NCBI GenBank assembly: GCA_046331175.1
Contig: JAXLRI010000004.1
Coordinates: 372,001 to 436,000 of the forward strand
Source of the DNA: JAWKIW01 sp046331175
GTDB lineage: Bacteria > Actinomycetota > Acidimicrobiia > Acidimicrobiales > Acidimicrobilacustridaceae
DNA: 64,000 bases
Direction of reading: 5' to 3'
The translations under genes and the position numbers were made by a program. The notes beneath the pieces were generated by a model. That model saw nothing but the letters and a program-made list of their open reading frames with translations. It had not been told where the DNA came from and searched no databases. This document shows positions 15,913 through 24,264 of this stretch, one piece after another (within the stretch, counting starts at the first letter, position 1; every line of letters starts with the position of its first letter).

Positions 15913-16386
15913 CTACTCCTGGACCAGCTCGATGAGCGTGCCGAAGCTGGTCTTCGGGTGCAGGAAGGCCACCGTGGTGCCCCGCGACCCCGGACGGGGG
16001 GCGGTGTCGATCGACCGCCCGCCGGCGTCGAGGTAGGCCTGCAGCGCCTCGCCGCAGTCGGCGACCCGATAGCCCACGTGGTGCAGCCCCTCGCCCTTCT
16101 TCTCGAGGTACTTCGCCACCGGCGAGTCGTCGCGGGTCGGCGTGAGCAGCTGGATGTAGGAGTCGGCCACCTTCAGCAGGGCCTCCTCCACGCCATCGCT
16201 CTCGACGACCTCGCGGTGCTCGACGATGGCCCCGAACGACTCGCGGTAGAAGTCGACGGCGGCGCCGAGGTCGTTGACGGCGATGGCGATGTGGTCGATC
16301 TCGGTGAGCAGGTTCGGCTCGGTGGCCGCGGCCACCGCCGACTCGTCGTTCTCTTCACCGGGCAGGCGGGCAGACAGCGGGCTCAT
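15913..16386 (-). CDS. Methylmalonyl-CoA epimerase
   Basis: A 157-residue vicinal-oxygen-chelate protein that interconverts (2R)- and (2S)-methylmalonyl-CoA. Metal ligands fit the family: His in EIDHIAIAV, His in GLHHVGYRV and Glu in GTLIELVQ; the phrase ALLKVADSYIQLLTPT (family: ...E LL.P) supports the assignment over other VOC proteins. It has a ~30-residue N-terminal extension before the fold (LTEIDHIAIAV). ATG 16386 was chosen because GGGAG lies at the right distance; the upstream frame is Pro/Gly-rich. The crotonyl-CoA carboxylase/reductase gene 1.3 kb away points to a shared role in acyl-CoA metabolism such as the ethylmalonyl-CoA pathway. Confidence 0.9.
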   Translation of the reverse strand: MSPLSARLPGEENDESAVAAATEPNLLTEIDHIAIAVNDLGAAVDFYRESFGAIVEHREVVESDGVEEALLKVADSYIQLLTPTRDDSPVAKYLEKKGEGLHHVGYRVADCGEALQAYLDAGGRSIDTAPRPGSRGTTVAFLHPKTSFGTLIELVQE

Positions 16387-16529
16387 GAACACAGTCTCCC
16401 GAACCACAGGCCCGCAATGCCAACCCCAGCCCACGGGCACCCACGGGCCGGGCGCCGCACCACCCGGGACCGGTGGCGGACCGTAGTGTCGGGGTGCGGC
16501 CGATCGAGCCGGGAGGGGCCTTGACCACG

Positions 16530-17570
16530 ATGCAGACGACGCCGCCGACAACGATGCGACGAGACGAGCACCGACGGCGACGCCGGATGGGAGCGTTCGC
16601 CGGCTCGCTCACCGCTGCCGTGGCGCTGCTCGTCGCCACAGCCCTGCCGGCCTCGGCGTGGACGGTCGTGGGCACCGAGACGATCACCTCGCTCACCCAG
16701 GGCCAGGGCCTCGCCACGGTCGACCGGCCCGACGGCACCACCTACCTCTTCTACGACGGCACGCTGACCGTCCCGCAGGACGCCATCGACGCCGGCTACG
16801 ACCACGTGGGCGATCCCGACTCGAGCGCCGGCGTGATCTTCCAGGCGTTCCAGGCCGCCGGCGGCGGCAACGGCACGAAGATGTTCCGGGCCTTGCACCA
16901 GGACGGCACCCACGCCGACTACGTGCACACCCTCGTGCCGGGCGAGCAGATGAACAACTCGTGGGTGGCCGTCACCCCCGACGGCCAGTGGATGCTCGCC
17001 GGCGAGTGGGGGTCGATGACCCGCTTCCTGATCTTCCCGACGCCCCAGCTCAACGCCAGCACCGCGCCGAACGGCGGCGCCCTGCCGCTGGTGGCCGAGG
17101 TGCAGCTCGATCACACCGTCGTCGACGTCCAGGGCTGCGACTTCGTGTCGGCCACCCGCCTGCTCTGCAGCTCCGACGACGCCGTCGCCGAGGGCGGCTT
17201 CCCCCGCAAGCCGCTGCTGCAGGTCGACCTGGCGGCCGCCGTGACGGGGGTCGACGTGGCCGGGGCCGTGAGCGCGGTCGGTCCGCTGCCGCTGCAGAGC
17301 GAGTGCCCGGTCGCCAAGCCGGGCTCGTGGCCCGACGACTTCGAGGCCGAGGGCATCGACGTCGACCCCCACACCGGGGCGCTGCGCGTCGAGGTGATCC
17401 CGCCGGGGATCTGCGGGGTGGCCGGGACGGTCTACGTGTACACCGTCGACGGCACGCCCCTGCCGACCACGACGACCACCTCGGCGCCGACGACGTCGTC
17501 CACCAGCACCACCCTGGCGCCGTCCACCGGGACCGGCGCCACCACGGTCACCCCCGCGTTCACCGGCTGA
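16530..17570 (+). CDS. Secreted beta-propeller-like protein of unknown function
   Basis: A 346-residue secreted protein. The N-terminus is a long signal peptide: RRDEHRRRRR, a hydrophobic core (AAVALLVATALPASA) and an ASA-W cleavage site. The body has repeating motifs ending in DG or PDG (VDRPDGTTYLFYDG; VAVTPDGQWMLAGEWGS; GIDVDPHTGALRVEV), like blades of a beta-propeller or contact-type lyase. Four Cys may pair. A Thr/Ser-rich spacer leads to the terminus ATTVTPAFTG, without a membrane helix or clear sorting motif. ATG 16530 was taken; TTG 16521 is closer to the ribosome site GGGAGGGG and remains possible. No precise family recognised. Confidence 0.75.
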   Translation: MQTTPPTTMRRDEHRRRRRMGAFAGSLTAAVALLVATALPASAWTVVGTETITSLTQGQGLATVDRPDGTTYLFYDGTLTVPQDAIDAGYDHVGDPDSSAGVIFQAFQAAGGGNGTKMFRALHQDGTHADYVHTLVPGEQMNNSWVAVTPDGQWMLAGEWGSMTRFLIFPTPQLNASTAPNGGALPLVAEVQLDHTVVDVQGCDFVSATRLLCSSDDAVAEGGFPRKPLLQVDLAAAVTGVDVAGAVSAVGPLPLQSECPVAKPGSWPDDFEAEGIDVDPHTGALRVEVIPPGICGVAGTVYVYTVDGTPLPTTTTTSAPTTSSTSTTLAPSTGTGATTVTPAFTG

Positions 17571-17585
17571 CGCCCGGCGAACGCG

Positions 17586-17618
17586 GAGGACCCGCGCCGA
17601 GGGGCGGCGCGGATCCTC
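17586..17618. terminator. Hairpin between convergent genes
   Basis: GAGGACCCGCGCC pairs with GGCGCGGATCCTC (12 of 13 positions, loop of seven). It follows the stop at 17570 and faces the convergent Ccr gene, so it may terminate both. Confidence 0.6.
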
Positions 17619-17690
17619 GAAGGCTCGTCCCGCGGTCGAGCGCGGCGGCCGGGATCGGCCGGGTGGGACCGGGGCGGCCGCGCTCGCCGA

Positions 17691-19037
17691 TCAGGAGTAG
17701 CGACGGGCGACGGTGATGCTGTCCTCGCCCACCTGCTCGCGGAACTCGGGGTCGTCGATGCCGAGGCCCTCCTCGGGCGCCAGGCACAGCACGCCGAGCT
17801 TGCCCTCGTGCATGTTGTGGTGGATCTGGTAGGCGGCCTCGCCGGTCTCCTCGAGCGTGAACGTCTTGGAGAGCATGGGCTGGATCTTGCCCTCGCAGAT
17901 CAGCTGGTTGGCCGCCCACGCCTCCTTGTAGTTGGCGAAGTGCGAAGAGACGATCCGCTTGAGCTTCATCCAGAGGTGGCGGTTGTCGTACTCGATCATG
18001 TAGCCGGAGGTGGCGGCGCAGGTGACGATGGTGCCACCGCGGGCCACCGCGAAGACCGAGGCGCCGAACGTCTGCCGGCCCGGGTGCTCGAAGACGATGT
18101 CGACGTCGCGGCCGATGAGGCCGCGGATGTCCTTGCCCAGTCGCCGCCACTCGCGCTCGTCCTGGGTGTGCTCGTCGGCCCAGAACTTGTAGCCGGCCTC
18201 CTTGCGGTTGATGACGGCCTCGCAGCCCATCTCCCGCAGCAGCTGGGCCTTGCTCTCGCTCGACACCACACCCACGGGCGTGCCGCCCCCGTTGAGCACG
18301 TACTGCACGGCGTAGCCGCCGATGCCCCCGGTGGCGCCCCAGATCAGCACGGCGTCGCCCTGCTTCATGCCGGCGGCGTGGGGGCTGACGATCATCCGGT
18401 AGCTGGTGGAGTTGCACAGGGCGTTGACCGCGGCCTCCTCCCAGCTGAGGTGCGCCGGCTTGGGCATGAGCTGGTTGGCCTTGACCAGCGCCAGGTCGGC
18501 GAGGCCGCCGAAGTTGGTCTCGAAGCCCCAGATGCGCTGGTTGTCGGCGAGCATCGAGTCGTCGTGGGCCGAGGGGTCCTGGTCGTCGACGTAGTTGCAG
18601 TGGACGGTGACCTTGTCGCCCGGCTTCCACTTGCGCACCGCCGAGCCCACGCGCAGCACCACGCCCGAGGCGTCGGAGCCGACCACGTGGTACGGCAGGT
18701 CGTGGCGCTTGCCCCAGACGCTCTCCTTGCCGAGGCGCTCGAGGAACAAGAAGGTGGGCAGCGGCTCGAAGATCGAGGTCCACACGGTGTTGAAGTTGAT
18801 CGAGCTGGCCATCACGGCGATGACCGCCTCGTCGGGTGCCAGCTCGGGGAGGGCGACGTCGTCGACGTGCAGCGACGTGCGCGGGTCCTTGTCGACCGAG
18901 TCGACGCCCTCGAACATGGTCGCCTCGTCCTTCTTCACGAAGGCGGCGCGGTAGCTCTCGGGCAGGGCGAGGTTGGCGAGGTCGTCGCCCGGGGCGCCGG
19001 CCTGGATCGCTTCGAGGATCTGCTGGGTCTCGGACAT
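17691..19037 (-). CDS. ccr: Crotonyl-CoA carboxylase/reductase
   Basis: A 448-residue NADPH-dependent medium-chain reductase that reductively carboxylates crotonyl-CoA to ethylmalonyl-CoA (or reduces it to butyryl-CoA). Strong family signatures: SSINFNTVWTSIFEP, then GKRHDLPYHVVGSDASGVV, then WGATGGIGGYAVQYV (nucleotide-binding Gly motif), NRKEAGYKFW and VFEHPGRQTFGASVF. The length matches CCR rather than ordinary quinone oxidoreductases (~330). ATG 19037 starts the conserved MSETQQILEAI; the frame upstream is Arg-rich. With the epimerase at 15913 and the thiolase at 20394 it suggests the ethylmalonyl-CoA pathway for C2/C4 assimilation, or precursor supply for polyketides. Divergent from the DivIVA-domain gene. 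Confidence 0.95.
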   Translation of the reverse strand: MSETQQILEAIQAGAPGDDLANLALPESYRAAFVKKDEATMFEGVDSVDKDPRTSLHVDDVALPELAPDEAVIAVMASSINFNTVWTSIFEPLPTFLFLERLGKESVWGKRHDLPYHVVGSDASGVVLRVGSAVRKWKPGDKVTVHCNYVDDQDPSAHDDSMLADNQRIWGFETNFGGLADLALVKANQLMPKPAHLSWEEAAVNALCNSTSYRMIVSPHAAGMKQGDAVLIWGATGGIGGYAVQYVLNGGGTPVGVVSSESKAQLLREMGCEAVINRKEAGYKFWADEHTQDEREWRRLGKDIRGLIGRDVDIVFEHPGRQTFGASVFAVARGGTIVTCAATSGYMIEYDNRHLWMKLKRIVSSHFANYKEAWAANQLICEGKIQPMLSKTFTLEETGEAAYQIHHNMHEGKLGVLCLAPEEGLGIDDPEFREQVGEDSITVARRYS

Positions 19038-19350
19038 GGGCCGGAAACCTACCCGCCGGTAACCGGACCGGCCAACGATGGCCGGCGATCGCCGTCGGCT
19101 CGGTGCGCCGATCGACGCCGGCCTACCCCACGAGCGCGAACGGCACGCGAACGACCCGGGGCCTCGACGGTCGGCCACCGCTGCCATCCGTGGTGGGCTC
19201 TGCGCCGTGCGTGGTCGATGGTGCGCTGCTCCCTTTCCTCGAGCGCCCATCTGGGCTAGGGTCTAGGCCGAACGGCCCATGGAGCGCCCGACCGGCAGGT
19301 CGGGCACCGGTGGAGCGGGTCGTGCGTGCGGGAGACGAACGGGAGCACCG
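19038..19350. other. Intergenic region between divergent ccr and DivIVA-domain genes
   Basis: This 313-base stretch has no convincing gene. TAGGGT at 19257-19262 is a plausible -10 box for the DivIVA-domain gene, with a leader of ~80 bases. No palindrome or riboswitch-like element was recognised. Confidence 0.5.
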
Positions 19351-20232
19351 ATGGCACTGACACCGGACGAGGTCGAGCGGCAGACCTTCCCCATCGCCGA
19401 TTGGGGCTACGAGCGCGGCGAGGTCCACAAGTTCCTCGTCGAGATCGCCGCCACCCTGCGCTACGCCCTGCACACGTCGTTCCCCGCCGTCACCGTGGTC
19501 TCACCCACGCCGCCGCCCCCGCCCGTGGCGGTGCCCACCGGCGACGGCGCCGACCTCGCCGGCCTCGGCACCCAGGTCGACGAGGTGCTCCGGGCCGCCA
19601 GCGCCCTGGGCTCGTCGCTGCGCGACCAGGCCGAGGCCGACGCCACCGCCATCAAGGCCCAGGCCGAGCTCGACGCCGCCGACCGCCTCCGCGAGGCCGA
19701 GGCCGAGGCCGAGGCCCGGCGCGAGCAGGCCCGTCGCGTGCTGCAAGCCGCCGAGCACCAGGCCGCCGCCCTCCTCGCCGACGCCGAGCAGCAGGCCCAG
19801 GACGTCCTCCGCGGCGCCGTCGACCAGGCCCGCGCCCGCGCCGAGCGCATCGAACGCCGGGCCGAGCGCCATGCCGAGCGGGTGCAGCGCTTCGAGGCCG
19901 ACGTGCACGAGCGCCTCACCGCCGCCCGCAACGACCTCGACAAGGCCATCGAGCGCCTCGCCGGGTCGGCCGACGAGCCCGTCCTCGACCTCTCCACCGA
20001 GCGCCCCGGGGTGCGGGTGGGGTCGCTCGTGCCGGGCGAGCCGGCGGCCGGCACCACGGTGTCGGTCAGCGACGCCGTCGATCCCGCCGCCCGCCTCATG
20101 CGCGCCGCCGTCGGTCGGGCCCTCGACCACGCCACCGGCCGTGACGCCGGGACCGGGCCGGCCGCACCCGCCCTGCCGGTCCCCGGCGACGTCGACGTCG
20201 ACGTCGACGAGACGGCGCCCACCGGCTCCTGA
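19351..20232 (+). CDS. DivIVA-domain coiled-coil protein
   Basis: A 293-residue cytoplasmic protein. The N-terminal 35 residues match the DivIVA domain (LTPDEVERQTFPI, then GYERGEVHKFLVEIAATL), which binds curved membrane in polar-growth or division proteins. After a Pro-rich linker, residues ~85-220 form a long coiled coil rich in Ala/Glu/Arg (EAEAEARREQARRVLQAAEH and similar), and the last ~70 residues are a disordered tail ending in alternating Asp-Val. ATG 19351 has GGGAGCACCG before it. Likely a septum or pole scaffold, but not the cell-division DivIVA/Wag31 itself, because it lies outside any dcw cluster. Confidence 0.85.
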   Translation: MALTPDEVERQTFPIADWGYERGEVHKFLVEIAATLRYALHTSFPAVTVVSPTPPPPPVAVPTGDGADLAGLGTQVDEVLRAASALGSSLRDQAEADATAIKAQAELDAADRLREAEAEAEARREQARRVLQAAEHQAAALLADAEQQAQDVLRGAVDQARARAERIERRAERHAERVQRFEADVHERLTAARNDLDKAIERLAGSADEPVLDLSTERPGVRVGSLVPGEPAAGTTVSVSDAVDPAARLMRAAVGRALDHATGRDAGTGPAAPALPVPGDVDVDVDETAPTGS

Positions 20233-20393
20233 CCGGCCTGCCCGGGTCGCCGGCGGCGGCCTGACCCCCGACCGGCACGACGTCACCCCCACGGCCGCGC
20301 CCGCACCGCTTTGGTGCGAACGCGCCGCGGCTCCCTACACTTCGCCCCCACAGCCGGACGCCTGCGCGACGCAGGCGGGGGGAAGGAGCACCA

Positions 20394-21575
20394 ATGGCCG
20401 GATCCGTCATCCTGGGCGGCGCCCGCACGCCGATCGGCAAGCTGTCGGGGTCGCTGTCGAGCTTCAGCGCCAGCGAGCTCGGGGGGTTCGCCATCAAGGC
20501 GGCGCTCGAGCGCACCGGCGTGGCCGCCGACGCCATCGACTACGTCCTCATGGGCCACGTGCTGCAGGCCGGCGCCGGCCAGATCACGGCCCGCCAGGCC
20601 GCCGTCAACGGCGGCCTGTCGATGGACGTCCCGGCCACGACGATCAACAAGGTCTGCCTCTCGGGCATGAACGCCCTCTACCTGGCCGACCAGATGGTGC
20701 AGAACGGTGACGCCGACATCGTCATCGCCGGCGGCATGGAGTCCATGACCAACGCCCCCTACCTGCTGCCCGAGGCCCGGGCCGGCTACCGCCTCGGCGA
20801 CAAGGGCGTCATCGACTCGCTCATGTACGACGGCCTGTTCTGCGCCTTCGACCAGGTCGCCATGGGCGCCGGCACCGAGAAGTACGCCCAGTCGCTCGAG
20901 ATCCCCCGCGAGCCGCAGGACACCTTCGCCGCCGAGTCGCACCGCCGGGCCGACGCCGCCCAGAAGGCGGGCCTCTACGAGAACGAGATCGCCCCGGTCA
21001 CCGTGCCCCAGCGCCGGGGCGACGCCCTGATCGTCACCCACGACGAGGGCGTGCGCGGCGAGACCACGCTCGAGTCGCTGGCCGGCCTGCGCCCCGCCTT
21101 CGACAAGGCCGGCAACATCACCGCCGGCAACGCCTCGCAGATCTCCGACGGTGGCTCGGCGACGATCGTCGCCTCCAAGGCCGCCGCCGAGCGCCTCGGC
21201 ATCGAGCCGCTCGCCGAGATCCTCGGCTACGGCCAGGTCGCCGGCCCCGACGCCTCGCTGCTGCACCAGCCCTCGCGAGCCATCAAGGCCGCCCTGGCCA
21301 AGGCCGGCAAGGACGTCGGCGACGTCGACCTGTTCGAGATCAACGAGGCGTTCGCCGCGGTCGGCGTCGCCTCGATGGACGACCTCGGCATCAAGGACGA
21401 CATCGTCAACGTCAACGGTGGCGCCATCTCCATCGGCCACCCGCTCGGCATGTCGGGCAACCGCATCACGCTGCACCTCGCCCTCGAGCTGCAGCGCCGC
21501 GGCGGCGGCATCGGTGCCGCCGGCCTCTGCGGCGGCGGTGGCCAGGGCGACGCCATCCTCATCAAGGTCGGCTGA
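20394..21575 (+). CDS. Acetyl-CoA acetyltransferase (thiolase)
   Basis: A 393-residue biosynthetic-type thiolase condensing two acetyl-CoA to acetoacetyl-CoA, or the reverse. The acyl-accepting Cys lies in NKVCLSGMNAL (residue ~88), the catalytic His in GGAISIGHPLGMSG (~350) and the second Cys in GLCGGGGQGD (~380). NEAFAAV is also present. ATG 20394 has GGAAGGAGCACCA before it. The product feeds acetoacetyl-CoA towards crotonyl-CoA, the substrate of the Ccr encoded 1.4 kb upstream, so the two probably belong to the same pathway although they are transcribed in opposite directions. Confidence 0.95.
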   Translation: MAGSVILGGARTPIGKLSGSLSSFSASELGGFAIKAALERTGVAADAIDYVLMGHVLQAGAGQITARQAAVNGGLSMDVPATTINKVCLSGMNALYLADQMVQNGDADIVIAGGMESMTNAPYLLPEARAGYRLGDKGVIDSLMYDGLFCAFDQVAMGAGTEKYAQSLEIPREPQDTFAAESHRRADAAQKAGLYENEIAPVTVPQRRGDALIVTHDEGVRGETTLESLAGLRPAFDKAGNITAGNASQISDGGSATIVASKAAAERLGIEPLAEILGYGQVAGPDASLLHQPSRAIKAALAKAGKDVGDVDLFEINEAFAAVGVASMDDLGIKDDIVNVNGGAISIGHPLGMSGNRITLHLALELQRRGGGIGAAGLCGGGGQGDAILIKVG

Positions 21576-21626
21576 TCCGGTCGGGCCCGCGGCCCGGACC
21601 ACGATCGCCAGTCGACGCGACCTGCC

Positions 21627-21653
21627 TCGGGCCCCGGCTCCGCCGGGGCCCGA
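21627..21653. terminator. Strong hairpin between convergent genes
   Basis: A perfect 11-bp stem, TCGGGCCCCGG with CCGGGGCCCGA, and loop CTCCG, lies 50 bases after the thiolase stop and before the convergent membrane-protein gene. No U-tract. Confidence 0.7.
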
Positions 21654-21683
21654 CCGCGTCCGGCGGAGGGGCGCGCCGGGGGA

Positions 21684-23039
21684 TCAGCGGGGGGTGGCGC
21701 CGAGGGCGGCGAGCGGCGAGGTCGAACCGGCCTCGTCGGCCTCGGGGCGGTAGACCTGCCAGACCTCGCCGAGGCGGTCGAGCAGGTCGCCGGCCTGGTC
21801 GGGGTGGAGACCGGTGAGGATCTCCTCGAGCGTGCCGAGCAGGGTCCGGGTCGGGCTGAGGAACCACCGGCCGGAGCGCTCGAGCACGACGAACGTCGGG
21901 AAGATGCGACCCAGCTCGCTGAACGCGCTGACCTGGCGGAAGGGCGCCGCCGCCGTCTCGGCCGACGGGGCGCTGACGTCACCGTCGCACCGCCGCTCGG
22001 TCCGCGTCGCGTCGGCCGTGGCGGTCGGCGCGTACTCGTAGGTGGCGCAGCCGTCGGCGTAGCGCATGCGCACCCACTGGTCGCCCGCCCCCCAGGTGGC
22101 CGAGGCCCGGGTGACCCTCACCGTGCGCTCCCGACCCTCGCCGGTCGCCTCCAGCCCGAGGTCGTGGATGGTGAGCGAGAAGCCGTCGTCCTCGGCGGCC
22201 TTGCGGGCGTCGCGGCGCGACGCCGGGAGGAACAGCGGGGCGTAGTCGTAGAGGGCCCGCATCTCGGGCGGGTAGGCGAGGGCGACCGCCCGGCCGGCAT
22301 CGAGGTTGGCGCCGGCCTCGAACAGGTCGGAGACCACGGCCTCGGGGGTGTCGGCCCCGGTGGCGACGGGGCCCCGCCCGAACGACGTCTCGGGCGCGGC
22401 GGCCGCCACCCGCCAGTGCTCGGCCACCGTCTCGTAGAGGGACACGTGCCAGCCGCCGAGCTCCCGCACCGACATGAGGACGAGCGGGTGCTGGGCGAGG
22501 TCGACGTCGAAGGACTCGCCGGGGACGGGCGGGTCGAGGCCGAGGTCGTCCACCACGAACCGCCGGAGCTCCGGGGAGATGGGCAGCCCCTCCTCGGACC
22601 AGGTCCCCTGGAGGTGCCCCCCGTTGACCGTCACCCGGAAGGTGTCGACGTCGACCCGCTGGGACTCGGTGCGCAGGTCGCGGGCGCTGACGTCGGCCGA
22701 CGCCGCCGCGCCCAGGTCGATCGGCCCGACCAGGCCGAGCCGCTGGGCCTGCTCGAGGATGCCGGGAAGGTGGGCGAGGATGGCGTCGCGCTCGGACGGC
22801 AGCGACGCGGCGAGCAGCCCACGGCCGTCTCGCGCCGCGGCCGCCTCGACGAAGGTCCGGGCCGCGGTCTCGGGGTCGGCGGCGCCGTCGCTGGCGTTGG
22901 CCAGGACGAACGCCCCGGTGGACAGGACGACCGCCGCCGTCACGAGGACGGCGATCGCCACCGAGGCGGCACGGCGGCGGTGGGGCGGCACGGGCACGGC
23001 TCGCCATTGGATCGGTTGACGAGCCGCGAGGCAAGGCAC
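21684..23039 (-). CDS. Membrane-anchored protein of unknown function
   Basis: A 451-residue protein with one N-terminal membrane segment (VAIAVLVTAAVVLSTGAFVL, residues ~27-46) and a large outside part. The outside part seems to hold two NTF2-like modules, each beginning with a phrase typical of such folds (AARTFVEAAAARDGRGLLAA near 60 and AVVSDLFEAGANLDAGRAVA near 230), followed by YADGCATYEY and a C-terminal helix-rich segment. No definite family. It lies 25 bases after recR on the same strand and is probably cotranscribed. The start is uncertain: GTG 23039 gives the shortest gap, but an internal GTG 15 codons on is possible. Confidence 0.7.
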   Translation of the reverse strand: MPCLAARQPIQWRAVPVPPHRRRAASVAIAVLVTAAVVLSTGAFVLANASDGAADPETAARTFVEAAAARDGRGLLAASLPSERDAILAHLPGILEQAQRLGLVGPIDLGAAASADVSARDLRTESQRVDVDTFRVTVNGGHLQGTWSEEGLPISPELRRFVVDDLGLDPPVPGESFDVDLAQHPLVLMSVRELGGWHVSLYETVAEHWRVAAAAPETSFGRGPVATGADTPEAVVSDLFEAGANLDAGRAVALAYPPEMRALYDYAPLFLPASRRDARKAAEDDGFSLTIHDLGLEATGEGRERTVRVTRASATWGAGDQWVRMRYADGCATYEYAPTATADATRTERRCDGDVSAPSAETAAAPFRQVSAFSELGRIFPTFVVLERSGRWFLSPTRTLLGTLEEILTGLHPDQAGDLLDRLGEVWQVYRPEADEAGSTSPLAALGATPR

Positions 23040-23064
23040 CTCGCCGGTGGCGCCGGGATGGCGG

Positions 23065-23673
23065 TCAGCCGGCGTCGACCTCGCGCCGCCCCTCGAGGGC
23101 CCGCCCGAGCGTGAGCTCGTCGGCGTACTCGAGGTCGCCGCCCACCGGCAGCCCCGACGCGATGCGGGTGACCTTCAGGCCGAGCGGCTGCAGGAGCCGG
23201 CTCAGGTACATGGCCGTGGCCTCGCCCTCGATGTTCGGGTTGGTGCACAGGATGACCTCGACCACGCCCTCGGGCTCGAGCCGGGCCAGCAGCTCCTTGA
23301 CCCGCAGCTGGTCGGGGCCGACCCCCTCGATCGGGCTGATGGCACCCTGCAGCACGTGGTAGCGGCCGGAGAACTCACCGGTCTTCTCGACGGCGACGAT
23401 GTCGCGAGGCTCCTCGACCACGCACACCACCGTCGGGTCGCGCCGGTCGTCGAGGCAGATGGTGCACTCCTCGCCCTCGCACACGTTGAAGCACCGTTGG
23501 CAGAAGGCCACGCGGTCCTTGACCTCGGTGATGGCCCGGGCCAGGCGCAAGGCGTCCTCCTTGGGCAGCTTGAGGAGGTGGAAGGCGATCCGCTGGGCCG
23601 ACTTCGGGCCGACGCCGGGCAGCCGACCGAGCTCGTCGATCAGGTCCTGGACCGGGGCGGCGTAGGCGCTCAC
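23065..23673 (-). CDS. recR: Recombination protein RecR
   Basis: A 202-residue protein of normal length that works with RecO and RecF to load RecA at gaps. The helix-hairpin-helix (LGRLPGVGPKSAQRIAFHLL), the zinc module (CQRCFNVCEGEECTIC) and the Toprim domain (VVCVVEEPRDIVAVEKTGEF) follow in the expected order, ending with the conserved ITRIASGLPVGGDLEYADE-type segment. The GTG start at 23673 overlaps the ebfC stop as GTGA, indicating translational coupling in the dnaX-ebfC-recR operon, a very common arrangement in bacteria. Confidence 0.97.
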   Translation of the reverse strand: MSAYAAPVQDLIDELGRLPGVGPKSAQRIAFHLLKLPKEDALRLARAITEVKDRVAFCQRCFNVCEGEECTICLDDRRDPTVVCVVEEPRDIVAVEKTGEFSGRYHVLQGAISPIEGVGPDQLRVKELLARLEPEGVVEVILCTNPNIEGEATAMYLSRLLQPLGLKVTRIASGLPVGGDLEYADELTLGRALEGRREVDAG

Positions 23674-24251
23674 GACGCCGGGGCGCTGCCGCCGAGGTCG
23701 TCACCCTCGTCGTCGTCCTCGTCGTCTTCGAGGTCGTCCTCGTCGACGGGCCCGCCGAAGAGGGCCCCCAGGTCGAGGCCGCCGTCGCCGAGATCGTCGA
23801 GCCCACCGAGGCCACCGAGACCGCCGAGCGATGGCATGGCCTGGGCCTGGAGGGCCTGGACGCGCGCGGTGGCGTCGTGGAGCGCGGCCAGGACGAGGTC
23901 CTGCAGCAGGTCGACGTCGTCGGGGTCGACCACCTCGGCGTCGATGGTGACCGAGCGGAACTCGAGCCCACCGGTGACCTCGATCCGCACGGCGCCGCCG
24001 CCGGCGACGCCCTCGAGCACCGCCTCGGCCGCCTGTGCCTGCGCGGCGAGGAGGTCCTGCTGCATCTGCATGGCGCTCTGCAGCAGCGAGCCCATGTCGA
24101 AGCCGCCCCCGCCGCCGAGGCCGCCGAGGCCCGGGTCGTCGAGGCCGGCGGCGCCCCCGGCACCGCCCAAGCCGCCCAGGTCGAGGTCGGGGACGGCCGG
24201 CACGATCTCGGGTGTGGGATCGGCGTCGTCGGGGCGTTCGGGCGGGGTCAT
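23670..24251 (-). CDS. ebfC: YbaB/EbfC nucleoid-associated protein with unusual extensions
   Basis: The core (residues ~60-145: MGSLLQSAMQMQQDLLAAQA, then GGGAVRIEVTGGLEFRSVTI, then DDVDLLQDLVLAALHDA) is the YbaB/EbfC family, small dimeric DNA-binding proteins. The usual length is ~100-110, but this one has 193 residues. Added are an N-terminal Pro/Asp and GGLGG-rich segment and a C-terminal tail with GGLGGLGGLDD repeats ending in a very acidic run (EDDLEDDEDDDEGDD). The start ATG 24251 has GGAGGACGCC before it. It lies 13 bases after dnaX and overlaps recR by four bases. Confidence 0.92.
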   Translation of the reverse strand: MTPPERPDDADPTPEIVPAVPDLDLGGLGGAGGAAGLDDPGLGGLGGGGGFDMGSLLQSAMQMQQDLLAAQAQAAEAVLEGVAGGGAVRIEVTGGLEFRSVTIDAEVVDPDDVDLLQDLVLAALHDATARVQALQAQAMPSLGGLGGLGGLDDLGDGGLDLGALFGGPVDEDDLEDDEDDDEGDDLGGSAPAS

Positions 24252-24264
24252 GGCGTCCTCCGGA

